NCBI GenBank assembly: GCA_934183135.1
Contig: CAKPRX010000016.1
Span: 1 to 33,281 of the forward strand
Reading direction: 5' to 3'
Source: an uncultured Prevotella sp.
GTDB taxonomy: Bacteria > Bacteroidota > Bacteroidia > Bacteroidales > Bacteroidaceae
DNA length: 33,281 nucleotides
Both the position numbers and the translations under genes were made by a program. Numbering within the stretch: the stretch's first letter is position 1; every line of letters begins with the position of its first letter. The notes beneath the pieces were generated by a model. The model was not told the origin of the DNA and did no database searches. It saw only the letters and a program-made list of their open reading frames with translations. Shown piece after piece: positions 16,152-24,808 of the stretch.

Positions 16152-16542
16152 CCTTGTACTGTATGAAGTCGTTATAATCGTAGATATAGTCAGCCGCGTC
16201 AAACGGGTCTTCGGCCAGCACCAGGCATACGGCCCCCGAGGAAAAGTCCTCGAGCGTGCGCCATATCCCTGTTGGTACTAACAGACCCTGATAGGGGCGG
16301 TTGAGCAGATAGCTCTGACGCTCGCGTCCGTCGTCTAAGGTAACGCTGAACGAGCCGCTCACCGCGATGATAAACTCGCGGCAGTGCTTATGGGCGTGGC
16401 CGCCGCGCTGGCTCCCCGCAGGAATGTCGTAGGTCCAGTACACGCGGCTCACGGCAAAGGGGATGTCCCTCAGCTGTTCGGCCACGGTCAGGTTGCCGCG
16501 CGGGTCGGTTATCTTGCTCAGATTAATGATTTCGCCCAGCAT
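16144..16542 (-). CDS. fdtA: FdtA/QdtA-like dTDP-4-keto-6-deoxyglucose 3,4-ketoisomerase
   Basis: The 132-residue cupin fits the WxcM/FdtA family in length and sequence. The active-site histidines are H49 and H51 in GGHAHKHCREFIIAVSGS; Y35 and R46 match other residues near the sugar in the family structure. It converts the product of RfbB, dTDP-4-keto-6-deoxyglucose, to the 3-keto isomer used by FdtB. The frame extends to 16671 inside purT, but ATG 16542 follows the purT stop by one base and gives a family-like start (MLGEIINLSKI), so that start is chosen. Whether the product has the galacto (FdtA) or gluco (QdtA) form cannot be settled by eye. Confidence 0.85.
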   Translation of the reverse strand: MLGEIINLSKITDPRGNLTVAEQLRDIPFAVSRVYWTYDIPAGSQRGGHAHKHCREFIIAVSGSFSVTLDDGRERQSYLLNRPYQGLLVPTGIWRTLEDFSSGAVCLVLAEDPFDAADYIYDYNDFIQYKDV

Positions 16543-16543
16543 C

Positions 16544-17725
16544 TTACTTGTCCATATAGGGGTCGGTACCCAGTACAGTACGGGCCAGGCGCTTAGCTTT
16601 GTCGCGCAGCTGGTCGGTGCTGTCGCCCACCTCGCCGTAACAGAGGGTGACACCCATGCGGCGGCCCACATGGGCCTCGTTCTTGCCGAAGATACGGATG
16701 CGGGTACGGTCCTCGCTGAGTGCCTGGTCCATGTGGTAGTCGAGCGGCCCGTTGGCCTCTACCGGCGACAGGATGACAGCCGAGCACCCGGCGTGCTCCA
16801 GGTGTATGGCGGGGATGGGCCAGCCCATGAAGGCACGCAGATGAAGCTCGAACTCGCTCAGGTTGGTGGTGTGCCCCAGTGTCACCATGCCTGTGTCGTG
16901 TGGACGGGGCGACAGTTCGGAGAAGATGACCTCTCCCTGCTTAGTCAGGAAGAACTCTACGCCCCACAGGCCATATCCTGTGAGTGCCCGCGTTACCTCG
17001 TCGGCCATGTGCTGGGCCTTCTGCAGGTTCTCGGGCGATATCTGGTAAGGCTGCCAGCTCTCGCGGTAGTCGCCGCCCTTCTGGACATGTCCGATGGGAG
17101 GGCAGAAGAGCGTGGGGCCGTGCTTCTGGGTAACGGTGAGGAGCGTAAACTCGCTCTCGAAGTCGATAAACTCCTCGATGATGACCTCGCGTACATCGCC
17201 GCGGCTACCCTCCATGGCCTCACGGAAAGCCTGCTGCAGCTCATCATCGTTGTGTACGTAGCTCTGGCCGTGCCCCGACGAACTCATCAGTGGTTTTACC
17301 ACACAGGGGAAGCCTATGGCATCGGCCGCAGCCTTGAACTCATCAAAGGTCTTGGCATAGAAATACTTGGCAGTACGCAGTCCCAGCTCCCGAGAGGCCA
17401 GGTCGCGTATGGCGCGGCGGTTCATGGTGTAGTTTACGGCCCGCGCACTGGGCACCACCTGCACGCCCTGCTTCTCGAAGTCCAGCAGGCGCTCTGTGCG
17501 TATGGCCTCTATCTCGGGCACTATGATGTCGGGTTTGTGCCGGTTTACGGCCGCCGCCAGCGCCTCTCCGTCCAGCATACTGAACACCTCGCGCTCGTCG
17601 GCCACCTGCATGGCCGGTGCATTGTCGTATCGGTCGCAGGCCACTACATACAGCCCGGCCCTCTTGGCTGCTATTACCAGTTCCTTGCCCAGTTCGCCTG
17701 AGCCCAGTAGCATTATTTTCTTCAT
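16544..17725 (-). CDS. purT: Formate-dependent phosphoribosylglycinamide formyltransferase
   Basis: This 393-residue ATP-grasp enzyme joins formate to glycinamide ribonucleotide with ATP, a step in purine synthesis that does not need formyl-tetrahydrofolate. Visible motifs: [18 protein letters not shown] (N-terminal Rossmann-like part), [37 protein letters not shown] (ATP-grasp phosphate loop), and [13 protein letters not shown] (metal/ATP binding). It is full length. It sits between rfbB (26 bases) and fdtA (1 base) in the operon. Nothing links it chemically to the sugar genes, so it may simply share their promoter. Confidence 0.95.
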   Translation of the reverse strand: MKKIMLLGSGELGKELVIAAKRAGLYVVACDRYDNAPAMQVADEREVFSMLDGEALAAAVNRHKPDIIVPEIEAIRTERLLDFEKQGVQVVPSARAVNYTMNRRAIRDLASRELGLRTAKYFYAKTFDEFKAAADAIGFPCVVKPLMSSSGHGQSYVHNDDELQQAFREAMEGSRGDVREVIIEEFIDFESEFTLLTVTQKHGPTLFCPPIGHVQKGGDYRESWQPYQISPENLQKAQHMADEVTRALTGYGLWGVEFFLTKQGEVIFSELSPRPHDTGMVTLGHTTNLSEFELHLRAFMGWPIPAIHLEHAGCSAVILSPVEANGPLDYHMDQALSEDRTRIRIFGKNEAHVGRRMGVTLCYGEVGDSTDQLRDKAKRLARTVLGTDPYMDK

Positions 17726-17751
17726 CGGTCTATATATATAATAAGGTGTAG

Positions 17752-18903
17752 TTATCCACGGTGTCCGTACATCTGCTCATAGTACTTCTGGTAGTCGCCA
17801 GAGGTCACCTCGCGTATCCAGTCCTGGTGCTCCAGGTTCCAGCGGATGGTCTTGACGATGCCATCAGCGAAGCGGGTCTCAGGGTACCATCCCAGTTCGT
17901 TCTTAATCTTGGTGGGGTCGATAGCGTAGCGCTGGTCGTGACCTAAGCGGTCGGCCACATGAGTAATGAGGTTGTCGCCGATCCAGTCGATGCTGATCTG
18001 GCCATCGGGGCCGATGACCTGCTTGCGCAGCACCTGCCGCAACTGAGGCTCGCGCTCCATCATGTCGTGGATGGTGCGGATGATGAGGCGCACGATGTCT
18101 ATGTTGCGCATCTCGTTGTGGCCGCCCACGTTGTATATCTCGCCGTCGCGGCCCTCGCGTATCACCAGGTCGATGGCCTTACAGTGATCCTCGACGTAGA
18201 GCCAGTCGCGCACGTTGAGGCCCTCGCCGTAAACAGGCAGAGCCTTGCCTTCGAGAATGTTGTTGATGATGAGGGGGATAAGTTTTTCCGGAAAATGATA
18301 AGGCCCGTAGTTGTTGGAACAGCGGGTGATAGACACGGGCATGTGATAAGTGTCGCGGTAAGCCATGACAAAGAGGTCGGCAGAAGTTTTGGAAGCCGAG
18401 TAGGGGCTATGGGGGCAGAGAGGGGTCTCTTCGGTAAAATAGCCCTCGGCGCCCAGCGAGCCGTAGACCTCATCGGTAGCCACCTGATGGAAACGCTTGC
18501 CGGGGAGCCACTCTGGGTACCCCTGGCTGTCGCGCCCTGTAACCCAGGCCTTGCGGGCAGCGTCCAGCAGGTTCTGGGTGCCCAGGATGTTGACGTTTAG
18601 GAAGAGCTGCGGATCCTCGATGGAGCGGTCAACATGGCTCTCGGCGGCAAAGTTGACCACATAGTCTATGTCGTTGTCGCTGAACAGGCGGTCGGCCAGC
18701 TCGCGGTCGCGTATGTCGCCCTTGACAAAGAAGCAGCGGCGGTTGTCTATATCGTCCTTGATGGTGCCTAAGTTGCCCGCATAGGTGAGGGCGTCGAGTA
18801 CGATGACCTTGATGTCGTCATTGGCATACTTCTTGTGTAGCAGATACTTGATAAAGTTGGCGCCGATAAATCCGGCGGCTCCGGTTACTAAGTATGTTTT
18901 CAT
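17752..18903 (-). CDS. rfbB: dTDP-glucose 4,6-dehydratase
   Basis: The 383-residue enzyme converts dTDP-glucose to dTDP-4-keto-6-deoxyglucose with bound NAD+. It has the Rossmann motif GAAGFIG (8-14), [13 protein letters not shown], the catalytic TDEVYG and YSASK motifs of extended SDR dehydratases, and [19 protein letters not shown] for substrate binding. Its product feeds FdtA in the same operon; the rmlC/rmlD genes for rhamnose are not next to it, which supports the amino-sugar branch here. It follows the phosphodiesterase gene by 11 bases. Full length with no defects seen. Confidence 0.95.
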   Translation of the reverse strand: MKTYLVTGAAGFIGANFIKYLLHKKYANDDIKVIVLDALTYAGNLGTIKDDIDNRRCFFVKGDIRDRELADRLFSDNDIDYVVNFAAESHVDRSIEDPQLFLNVNILGTQNLLDAARKAWVTGRDSQGYPEWLPGKRFHQVATDEVYGSLGAEGYFTEETPLCPHSPYSASKTSADLFVMAYRDTYHMPVSITRCSNNYGPYHFPEKLIPLIINNILEGKALPVYGEGLNVRDWLYVEDHCKAIDLVIREGRDGEIYNVGGHNEMRNIDIVRLIIRTIHDMMEREPQLRQVLRKQVIGPDGQISIDWIGDNLITHVADRLGHDQRYAIDPTKIKNELGWYPETRFADGIVKTIRWNLEHQDWIREVTSGDYQKYYEQMYGHRG

Positions 18904-18914
18904 ATCTGTAAGAA

Positions 18915-19433
18915 TTATAGTTTCTGTTGTCCGTGGCGCTCGTTGAGGGTGATGACCTCGCAGTCGCCAAACTTGTTGCCGTCAATGGTGAGGCGTATCA
19001 GGGTGCGGTCGCGCTGCCATCCCTGTATGCCGGCGGCGCCTGGGTTGATGTGCAGCATGCCGAGGGTGCGGTCGTATTGTACCTTGAGGATATGTGAGTG
19101 GCCGGCCACGAAGAGCTGAGGCGGACTGGCCATGAGCGTGCCGAATACCGAGCGGTCGTAGTGGCCAGGGTAACCACCGATGTGCTTGATGAGTACATCC
19201 ACGTCCTCGCATCTGAAACGTAGCTTCTCAGGGTAACGCAGGCGGAGGTCGCCCCCGTCACAGTTGCCACATACGGCGCGAAATACGGGACGCATGGCCT
19301 CGAAGCGGTCGGCCAGTTCGGTAGTGCCGATGTCGCCGGCGTGCCATATCTCGTCCATGTCGCCCAGGTAGGTCTCGTACTTGTCGTCCCAGAAGCCATG
19401 GGTGTCGCTGATGATGCCTATGCGCTTACTCAT
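18915..19433 (-). CDS. YfcE/MJ0936-like metallophosphodiesterase
   Basis: The 172-residue protein carries the calcineurin-like metal site: D10 and H12 (SDTHGF), D34 (HAGDIG), N57 (CGNCDG), H84 (KHIGG) and H112/H114 (AGHSHI). It has the length and order of the YfcE family of small phosphodiesterases, whose natural substrate is generally unknown. No signal peptide. Its start overlaps the kinase-like gene by 8 bases and rfbB follows after 11 bases, so it is inside the operon, although its link to sugar synthesis is unclear. Confidence 0.85.
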   Translation of the reverse strand: MSKRIGIISDTHGFWDDKYETYLGDMDEIWHAGDIGTTELADRFEAMRPVFRAVCGNCDGGDLRLRYPEKLRFRCEDVDVLIKHIGGYPGHYDRSVFGTLMASPPQLFVAGHSHILKVQYDRTLGMLHINPGAAGIQGWQRDRTLIRLTIDGNKFGDCEVITLNERHGQQKL

Positions 19434-20070
19434 GGCTTGCCGTGGTTTGGCCCCGGCCCACAGCCTGGCGCACGTAGTCTGCTATAAAGTCGGCGGTGGC
19501 CTCCAGGCCCAGCTTGCTGGAGTCTATACACAGGTCATAGCTCTCGCTGTGCCCCCAGCGCTTGCCGGTATAGTAGTTGTAATAAGAGGCACGGCTGCTC
19601 TCGCCCTCGGTGATGTACTTCTGTGCCTCCTCGGTGCTCAGGCTACGCCTCTGGGCTATCTCGGCCACACGGCTGTCCATGCTGGCCGTGACGAACACGT
19701 TGACCACGTTGGCCATGTCGCGCAGCACGTAGTCGGCCGTGCGCCCCACAAACACACAGCTACCCTTGGCAGCCGCCTTGCGGATGGCGTCGCACTGGAA
19801 TAGGTACAGGCTTTCCTGTGAGAAATCATTGGGGTATATGTTATTGCGTCCGAATAGTGGAAAGTGGAAATGCTGGAGTGACTTGAAAAATCCCTTTCGC
19901 TCGTCGTTCTCCTCGAAGAATTCCTCGCAGAAACCACTCTCACGTGCTGCCAGGTTGAGTATCTCGCGGTCGTAAAGCTGAGCGTCGAACTTGGTGGCCA
20001 GCAACTGGGCTATGGCGCTTCCGCCGCTGCCTATCTGCCGGCCCACGGTGATGATGATGTTATTGTCCAT
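19426..20070 (-). CDS. Cytidylate kinase-like family protein
   Basis: The 214-residue protein has a P-loop variant TVGRQIGSGGSAIAQ near the start (residues 8-22), GRTADYVL, and a lid-like ITEGESSRASYYNYYTGKRWGHSESYDLCIDSSKLG. This pattern belongs to the cytidylate-kinase-like family found in many anaerobes, which is distinct from canonical Cmk and often fused or adjacent to transport genes. Substrate is not established. The start is ATG 20070; the 39 residues upstream in frame lie inside the MATE gene and are not family-like. It overlaps MATE by 11 bases and the phosphodiesterase by 8. Confidence 0.8.
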   Translation of the reverse strand: MDNNIIITVGRQIGSGGSAIAQLLATKFDAQLYDREILNLAARESGFCEEFFEENDERKGFFKSLQHFHFPLFGRNNIYPNDFSQESLYLFQCDAIRKAAAKGSCVFVGRTADYVLRDMANVVNVFVTASMDSRVAEIAQRRSLSTEEAQKYITEGESSRASYYNYYTGKRWGHSESYDLCIDSSKLGLEATADFIADYVRQAVGRGQTTASHE

Positions 20071-21436
20071 GGCTGTGTTGTGGGGCTTTAGTTGTATTTT
20101 TGAGTTTCTTGATATATCTTGACATGATGACGACGGCCGTGATGACAGCCGCCAGGTCCGATGCGGGCATGGCGTACCACACACCATCGACCCTGAATGC
20201 CAATGGCAGCAGGATGATGAGCGGTAGCAGGAAGATGAGCTGCCGGGAGAGCGAGAGGAATATACTTATCTTCACCTTGCCTATACACTGGAAGAAGTTG
20301 GTTACCACCATCTGGTAGCCCACCAGCGGGAAGAGTACCATGATGATGCGTATACCCTTAATGGACAGCGCTATGAGCGTGGGGTCGGTGGTAAACATCC
20401 GCGCGCAGTAATAGGGCAGAAACATAGCTATACACCAGCCTGTGGCCATGATGCAGGCGGCGCCTATGACCGACAGATGGAACACCCGTATCAGACGGTC
20501 TATCTGCCGGCTACCGTAGTTGTACCCGGCGATGGGCTGCATACCCTGATTAAGGCCTATCACGAACATGATGAAGATAAAGGCTATGCTGTTGGCGATG
20601 CCGTACGAGCCTACGCTCAGGTCTCCCCCGTAGTGTACGAACTGGTTATTAAGGAATATCACCACCACACAGGCACAGGTCTGCATCAGGAAGGGCGAGA
20701 TGCCTATCTCGATAATGTTCTTGACCAGCTCGGTGCGCAGGCGGTATATGCCCCGCTTCAGGTGCAGCAACTGGGTGTGGTCCGAGAATAGCCGCAGCTG
20801 GTAGCACAGGGCCATTACCTGGGATATGATGGTGGCCCATGCCGCGCCGCGTATGCCCCAGCCAAACCAGCATATAAACAGCGCGTCCAGAAGTATGTTC
20901 ATCACCACGGTGAATATAGTGGCGTTCATGGCCTGGCGCGGCTTGCTGGCCGAGCGTAGCACGGCGTTCATGCCCAGGTACAGGTGAGTCACCGCGTTGC
21001 CCACTAAGATTATCTGCATGTAGTCGCGGGCATAGGGAATGGTGTCCTCGCTGGCTCCGAAGAAGTATAGGATGGGGTCGAGAAACACCAGACACACCAG
21101 GCCCAGTACTACGCCCACAATGATGTTGAGCGTTACCGTATTGCCTAACAGGTTCTCGGCCTTGGTGTAGTCGCGCTGGCCCAACTTAACCGATATGGCG
21201 GTAGAGGAGCCTATGCCGATGGCCGCGCCAAAGGCTCCCGACAGGTTCATAAAGGGCAGCGTGATGGCCAGGCCCGATATGGCCAGCGGACCCACTACCT
21301 GACCCAGAAACACGCGGTCGGCAATGTTGTAGAGCGATGAGGCTGTCATGGCGATGATGGCGGGTAACGCATACTGCCATAGCAACCGTCCCACGGGCTT
21401 GGTGCCCAGTTCCAGTGTAGCTTTCTTATTATCCAT
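20060..21436 (-). CDS. MATE family multidrug/sodium exporter
   Basis: The 458-residue protein has about twelve membrane spans and typical MATE features: LGTKPVGRLLWQYALPAIIAMTASSLYNIADRVFLGQ at the start and a second half that repeats the first (RTELVKNIIEIGISPFLMQT). MATE proteins exchange Na+ or H+ for drugs or metabolites across the inner membrane. It is the first gene of the eight-gene minus-strand operon. Two Bacteroidetes -7 boxes in repeats lie 83 and 148 bases upstream. What it exports cannot be read; family members range from drug efflux to lipid or nucleotide exporters. Confidence 0.9.
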   Translation of the reverse strand: MDNKKATLELGTKPVGRLLWQYALPAIIAMTASSLYNIADRVFLGQVVGPLAISGLAITLPFMNLSGAFGAAIGIGSSTAISVKLGQRDYTKAENLLGNTVTLNIIVGVVLGLVCLVFLDPILYFFGASEDTIPYARDYMQIILVGNAVTHLYLGMNAVLRSASKPRQAMNATIFTVVMNILLDALFICWFGWGIRGAAWATIISQVMALCYQLRLFSDHTQLLHLKRGIYRLRTELVKNIIEIGISPFLMQTCACVVVIFLNNQFVHYGGDLSVGSYGIANSIAFIFIMFVIGLNQGMQPIAGYNYGSRQIDRLIRVFHLSVIGAACIMATGWCIAMFLPYYCARMFTTDPTLIALSIKGIRIIMVLFPLVGYQMVVTNFFQCIGKVKISIFLSLSRQLIFLLPLIILLPLAFRVDGVWYAMPASDLAAVITAVVIMSRYIKKLKNTTKAPQHSHGQ

Positions 21437-21518
21437 TATCTGTCTTTTCAGTCCATGGGGTGCTTAGGGGTGTGCGGTCGGCCCTCGTCCAGAAAGCCCG
21501 AGGCTATGCCTCCTTTTG

Positions 21519-21591
21519 CAAAGGTAGTGCAAACCGAGCGCAATCAAGCTCGCTTGAATTGCAGAGGCGTAGCCTAACTTATGCAAAGTTA
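21519..21591 (-). promoter_or_regulatory. Repeat-borne tandem promoters of the MATE operon
   Basis: On the minus strand, TACCTTTG (21526-21519) and TAACTTTG (21591-21584) are spaced 65 bp apart, each just after a TTGCAC context. Between them is a hairpin (GCAAT/ATTGC and CAAGC/GCTTG arms, 21538-21562 area). A TTG 18 bases upstream of the proximal box is in the hairpin's GCTTG arm. Confidence 0.55.
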
Positions 21592-21599
21592 GTGCAAGA

Positions 21600-21906
21600 T
21601 GGGCAGAAAACAAAATTTATTGTGTTTATTTTTGTTACCAGTCGCAGCGCGGTGGCCATAGGCTCCGTCTAAGGGTGCGGGATGTGCGTCTCGAGGTTTC
21701 GGACGCACATCCGGAGGGCTGAAATGTACATCCTAAGACTTCGGACGGAGCGGGCCGGGGCCGTGGGCCGATTAGTGTTGACTGCCAGGTTCTGCCGGGC
21801 CTACCCTACACCTTATTATATTATAGAGGCGCGTAGGGCAGGGCTCGCCCCGTCTGCCGGAGCACAGAAAAAAGGGGAAACGCTTGTCGGTTGTGGTAAA
21901 TATTGC
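21600..21906. other. Non-coding region with nested stem-loop
   Basis: No gene is seen. GCTCCGTC (21662-21669) pairs with GACGGAGC (21744-21751), enclosing a perfect 11-bp stem (21680-21690 with 21702-21712, 11-base loop). A CTACACnTTAnTATAT motif is at 21806-21826. Confidence 0.5.
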
Positions 21907-22133
21907 TACTTTTGTAACTGATAGGCTGCACCTCGGCAATTCAAGCGAGCTTGATTGCTTCGGCTCGCGCTACCTTTATAGAAGGCAGGCATCGCCTCGG
22001 GCATCTGAGCAAGCTCATGCCGCTCGGCTCGCGCTACCTTTGTAGAAGGCAGGCATCGCCTCGGGCATTTGAGCAAGCTCATGCCGCTCGGCTCGCGCTA
22101 CCTTTGCATAAGGTAGGCATCGCCTTTGGCTCC
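21907..22133 (+). repeat. 64-bp tandem repeats carrying promoter boxes
   Basis: Units start at 21963 and 22027, with a partial third at 22091; the region 21915-21962 is a diverged unit with a different hairpin centre. -7 boxes sit at 21907-21914 (TACTTTTG), 21971-21978 (TACCTTTA), 22035-22042 and 22099-22106 (both TACCTTTG), every one exactly 64 bp from the next. They point at the S8 peptidase gene. Confidence 0.85.
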
Positions 22134-22191
22134 TATATGAGCAATAGATGTTTTGGCTGTGGCCGTCATTATAAAGTAAATCACGAAGAAT

Positions 22192-23568
22192 ATGAAGATA
22201 AAGACCCTCTGTATGTTGCTTGCCATGGTCTGCTGTGTGCAGATGCAAGCCAAGAAAGTAGCTTTCCCGGGTGGAAAGCGTTATATGTACCGTGTTTATC
22301 TCCGCGATAAGGCGGGATGCAAGTTCTCGCTGAGCCATCCGGAGAAATTTCTGTCGGCCAAGGCGCTCGCCCGTAGGGCCCGCCAGCATCTTGCCGTAGA
22401 CTCTACCGACCTGCCCCTGTCGGCCCGCTATGTGGCAGCCCTGCGCAAGGACGGCATGCAGGTGGTGGGTGGCAGCCGGTGGAACAACACCGTGCTGGTG
22501 GCCAGCCCTACGACCGATGTGGAGGCCCGGTTGCGCGCCCTGCCGTTTGTTACGGGCGTGCTGAAGGTCTTTGTCTCGCCCGACTCCATCACCCCCGTCA
22601 GTCCCTATACGATGGTCAAGGACACTACCCCCGCCACACCCGGCAATGTGTACGGTATGGCCCGGGCGCAGATAGACCAGCTCGGCGGAGTGCCCCTGCA
22701 CGAGGCCGGGTTCCGCGGCCAGGGCATGACCATCGCCATTATCGACGGCGGATACATGAACTACGACAAGATACCGGCCCTGCGCAAAGCCCGGATAGTG
22801 GGCGAGCGCGACTTTGTCTATCCCTACCGCGACCGCATGAGCCAGCTGCTCTCGCATGGCACCATGGTGCTGTCGTGTATGGCTGCTGTAGACTCGTTCC
22901 GGTATGTGGGGACGGCCCCCGAGGCCCAGTATCTGCTGCTGCGGTCGGAGTATGGCCCCACGGAGAGCCTCATGGAGGAGGATACGTGGGCCCAGGCGGC
23001 CGAGTATGCCGACTCGGTGGGTGCCGATGTCATCAACTCGTCACTGGGGTACGCCCAGTTTGACGACGCCACGACCAGCCACCGCTACGTGGACCTCGAT
23101 GGCGAGCGCACGCTCATCTCGCACACAGCCTCGATGCTGGCCCAGAAGGGCATCGTGCTGGTGTGCAGCGCCGGTAACTCGGGTCGCGACACGTGGAAGA
23201 AAGTTACGCCTCCGGGCGATGCCCGCGATGTGCTCACCGTGGGTGCTGTCGACGCCCAGGGGCTCAACACTGTGTTCAGCTCCATCGGCCCGTCGCAGGA
23301 CGGCCGCGTCAAGCCCGACATCATGGCCCGCGGTGGCCAGGCCCGCATCTTTACCGCCGCCGGAGTGAACGGTAAGGCCAACGGCACCTCCTTTGCCTCG
23401 CCCATAGCCTGCGGCATGGTGGCCTGTCTGTGGCAGGCGCTGCCCGGCAAGACTGCCCGGGAGATTATAAGCATCGTGCAGCAGAGCGCCGACCGCTACC
23501 AGACCCCCGATAACATCTTCGGCTACGGCATACCCAACTTCTGGAAAGCTTATCAGAATGCCCGCTAA
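22192..23568 (+). CDS. Subtilisin-like S8 serine peptidase, exported
   Basis: The 458-residue protein has a signal peptide (1-20, ending MQA). An N-terminal segment of about 120 residues looks like a propeptide. The catalytic domain has Asp185 (IAIIDGGY), His222 (SHGTMV) and Ser400 (GTSFASP), with N329 in SAGNSG as the oxyanion residue. It is expected in the periplasm or outside the cell. No T9SS C-terminal sorting domain is evident: the protein ends soon after the peptidase fold (YGIPNFWKAYQNAR). Its stop overlaps the xseA start by 11 bases, so these unrelated functions share a transcript. Four stacked -7 boxes precede it. Confidence 0.92.
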   Translation: MKIKTLCMLLAMVCCVQMQAKKVAFPGGKRYMYRVYLRDKAGCKFSLSHPEKFLSAKALARRARQHLAVDSTDLPLSARYVAALRKDGMQVVGGSRWNNTVLVASPTTDVEARLRALPFVTGVLKVFVSPDSITPVSPYTMVKDTTPATPGNVYGMARAQIDQLGGVPLHEAGFRGQGMTIAIIDGGYMNYDKIPALRKARIVGERDFVYPYRDRMSQLLSHGTMVLSCMAAVDSFRYVGTAPEAQYLLLRSEYGPTESLMEEDTWAQAAEYADSVGADVINSSLGYAQFDDATTSHRYVDLDGERTLISHTASMLAQKGIVLVCSAGNSGRDTWKKVTPPGDARDVLTVGAVDAQGLNTVFSSIGPSQDGRVKPDIMARGGQARIFTAAGVNGKANGTSFASPIACGMVACLWQALPGKTAREIISIVQQSADRYQTPDNIFGYGIPNFWKAYQNAR

Positions 23569-24808
23569 CACCATGACCGGTACCCACGCCTATACGCTGT
23601 ACGAACTCAACGGCCAGGTACGTCAGGCCATCGGCCAGGCCATGCCCGGTTCTTACTGGGTCGAGGCCGAACTGTCCGAGGTGCGCGAGCGCACCCACTG
23701 CTACATGGAACTGGTGCAGAACGATGCCTTCGGCAACACCCCGGTGGCCAAGGCGCGGGCCATGTGCTGGGCTACACGCTGGCAGACACTGCGGCGCAAG
23801 TTTGCGCAGCAGACAGGGCAGACGCTGCAGGCAGGCATGAAGGTGCTCATGCAGGTGTCGGCCACCTTTCACGAGGCTTACGGCTTCGCTTATCAGGTGT
23901 CCGACATCGATCCAGGCTACACACTGGGCGACATAGCCCGCAAGCGCATGGAGATAGTGCGACGGCTCAGGGACGAGGGCGTGTTCGACCTGCAGCGCGA
24001 GCTGTCGCTGCCCGTCTTCGCACAGCGGGTGGCGGTCATATCCAGCGCCTCGGCGGCCGGCTATGGCGACTTCTGTCATCAGATAGCCGACAATGCGTAT
24101 GGGCTGGCTTTCAGCATCACGCTCTTCGAGGCCACCATGCAGGGCGAGCAGGTAGAGCAGAGTGTCATAGCGGCCCTGAACCGCATCAATGACCGTGCCG
24201 ACGACTTCGATGTGGTGGTCATCATCCGCGGAGGCGGCGCCACGGCCGATATGTCGGGCTTTGACACCTTAGTGCTGGCCGAGAATGTGGCCAACTTCCC
24301 CTTGCCCATCATAACGGGCATCGGCCACGACCGCGATGAGTGCGTGCTCGACATGGTGTCGTTCTGCAGGGTCAAGACACCCACGGCGGCGGCCACCATG
24401 CTGGTAGACCACCTGGCCCAGGTATACTCGGCCCTGACCGAGGCCCGCGAGCGCATAGCCCAGGCTGCCACGCGGCGGCTCGAGCTGGAGCGCATGAGAC
24501 TCATGCAGGTAAGCGGCCATATACCCACCCTCTTCTCGCTGGTCAAGACCCGCCAGACGGCCCGGCTGCAAGCCTTGGACACCCGTATGGCCCATGCCGT
24601 GACCCGGCTGATGGACCAGCAGCGCCACCGTCTGGACCTGCTCGGTCAGCGCGCATACGCCCAGGAACCCATCCATGTGTTGCGCCGTGGCTATAGCATC
24701 ACCCTGTGCAACGGGAGGGCTGTGCGGTCGCCAGGGCAGGTGTCGCCCGGCGACACGATAGAGACGCGGGTAGAACAGGGAACACTAACATCCAAGATAA
24801 TACAATGA
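23558..24808 (+). CDS. xseA: Exodeoxyribonuclease VII large subunit
   Basis: The 416-residue protein combines an N-terminal OB-fold (about 10-110; YTLYELNGQVRQAIGQ, SYWVEAELSEVR) with the exonuclease VII catalytic domain (VAVISSASAAGYGDFCHQI, DVVVIIRGGGATADMSGFD, NFPLPIITGIGHDRDECVLDMV, then TPTAAA) and a C-terminal coiled region. With XseB it degrades single-stranded DNA. ATG 23558 overlaps the peptidase stop; ATG 23573, five residues in, is an alternative. The end overlaps xseB by 4 bases. All recognisable motifs are present. Confidence 0.95.
   Translation: MPANTMTGTHAYTLYELNGQVRQAIGQAMPGSYWVEAELSEVRERTHCYMELVQNDAFGNTPVAKARAMCWATRWQTLRRKFAQQTGQTLQAGMKVLMQVSATFHEAYGFAYQVSDIDPGYTLGDIARKRMEIVRRLRDEGVFDLQRELSLPVFAQRVAVISSASAAGYGDFCHQIADNAYGLAFSITLFEATMQGEQVEQSVIAALNRINDRADDFDVVVIIRGGGATADMSGFDTLVLAENVANFPLPIITGIGHDRDECVLDMVSFCRVKTPTAAATMLVDHLAQVYSALTEARERIAQAATRRLELERMRLMQVSGHIPTLFSLVKTRQTARLQALDTRMAHAVTRLMDQQRHRLDLLGQRAYAQEPIHVLRRGYSITLCNGRAVRSPGQVSPGDTIETRVEQGTLTSKIIQ

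Noticed and set aside
21963..22133. CRISPR-like array
   Set aside because: The 64-bp units are near-identical along their full length with no unique spacers, and there are no cas genes. They are promoter-bearing tandem repeats.
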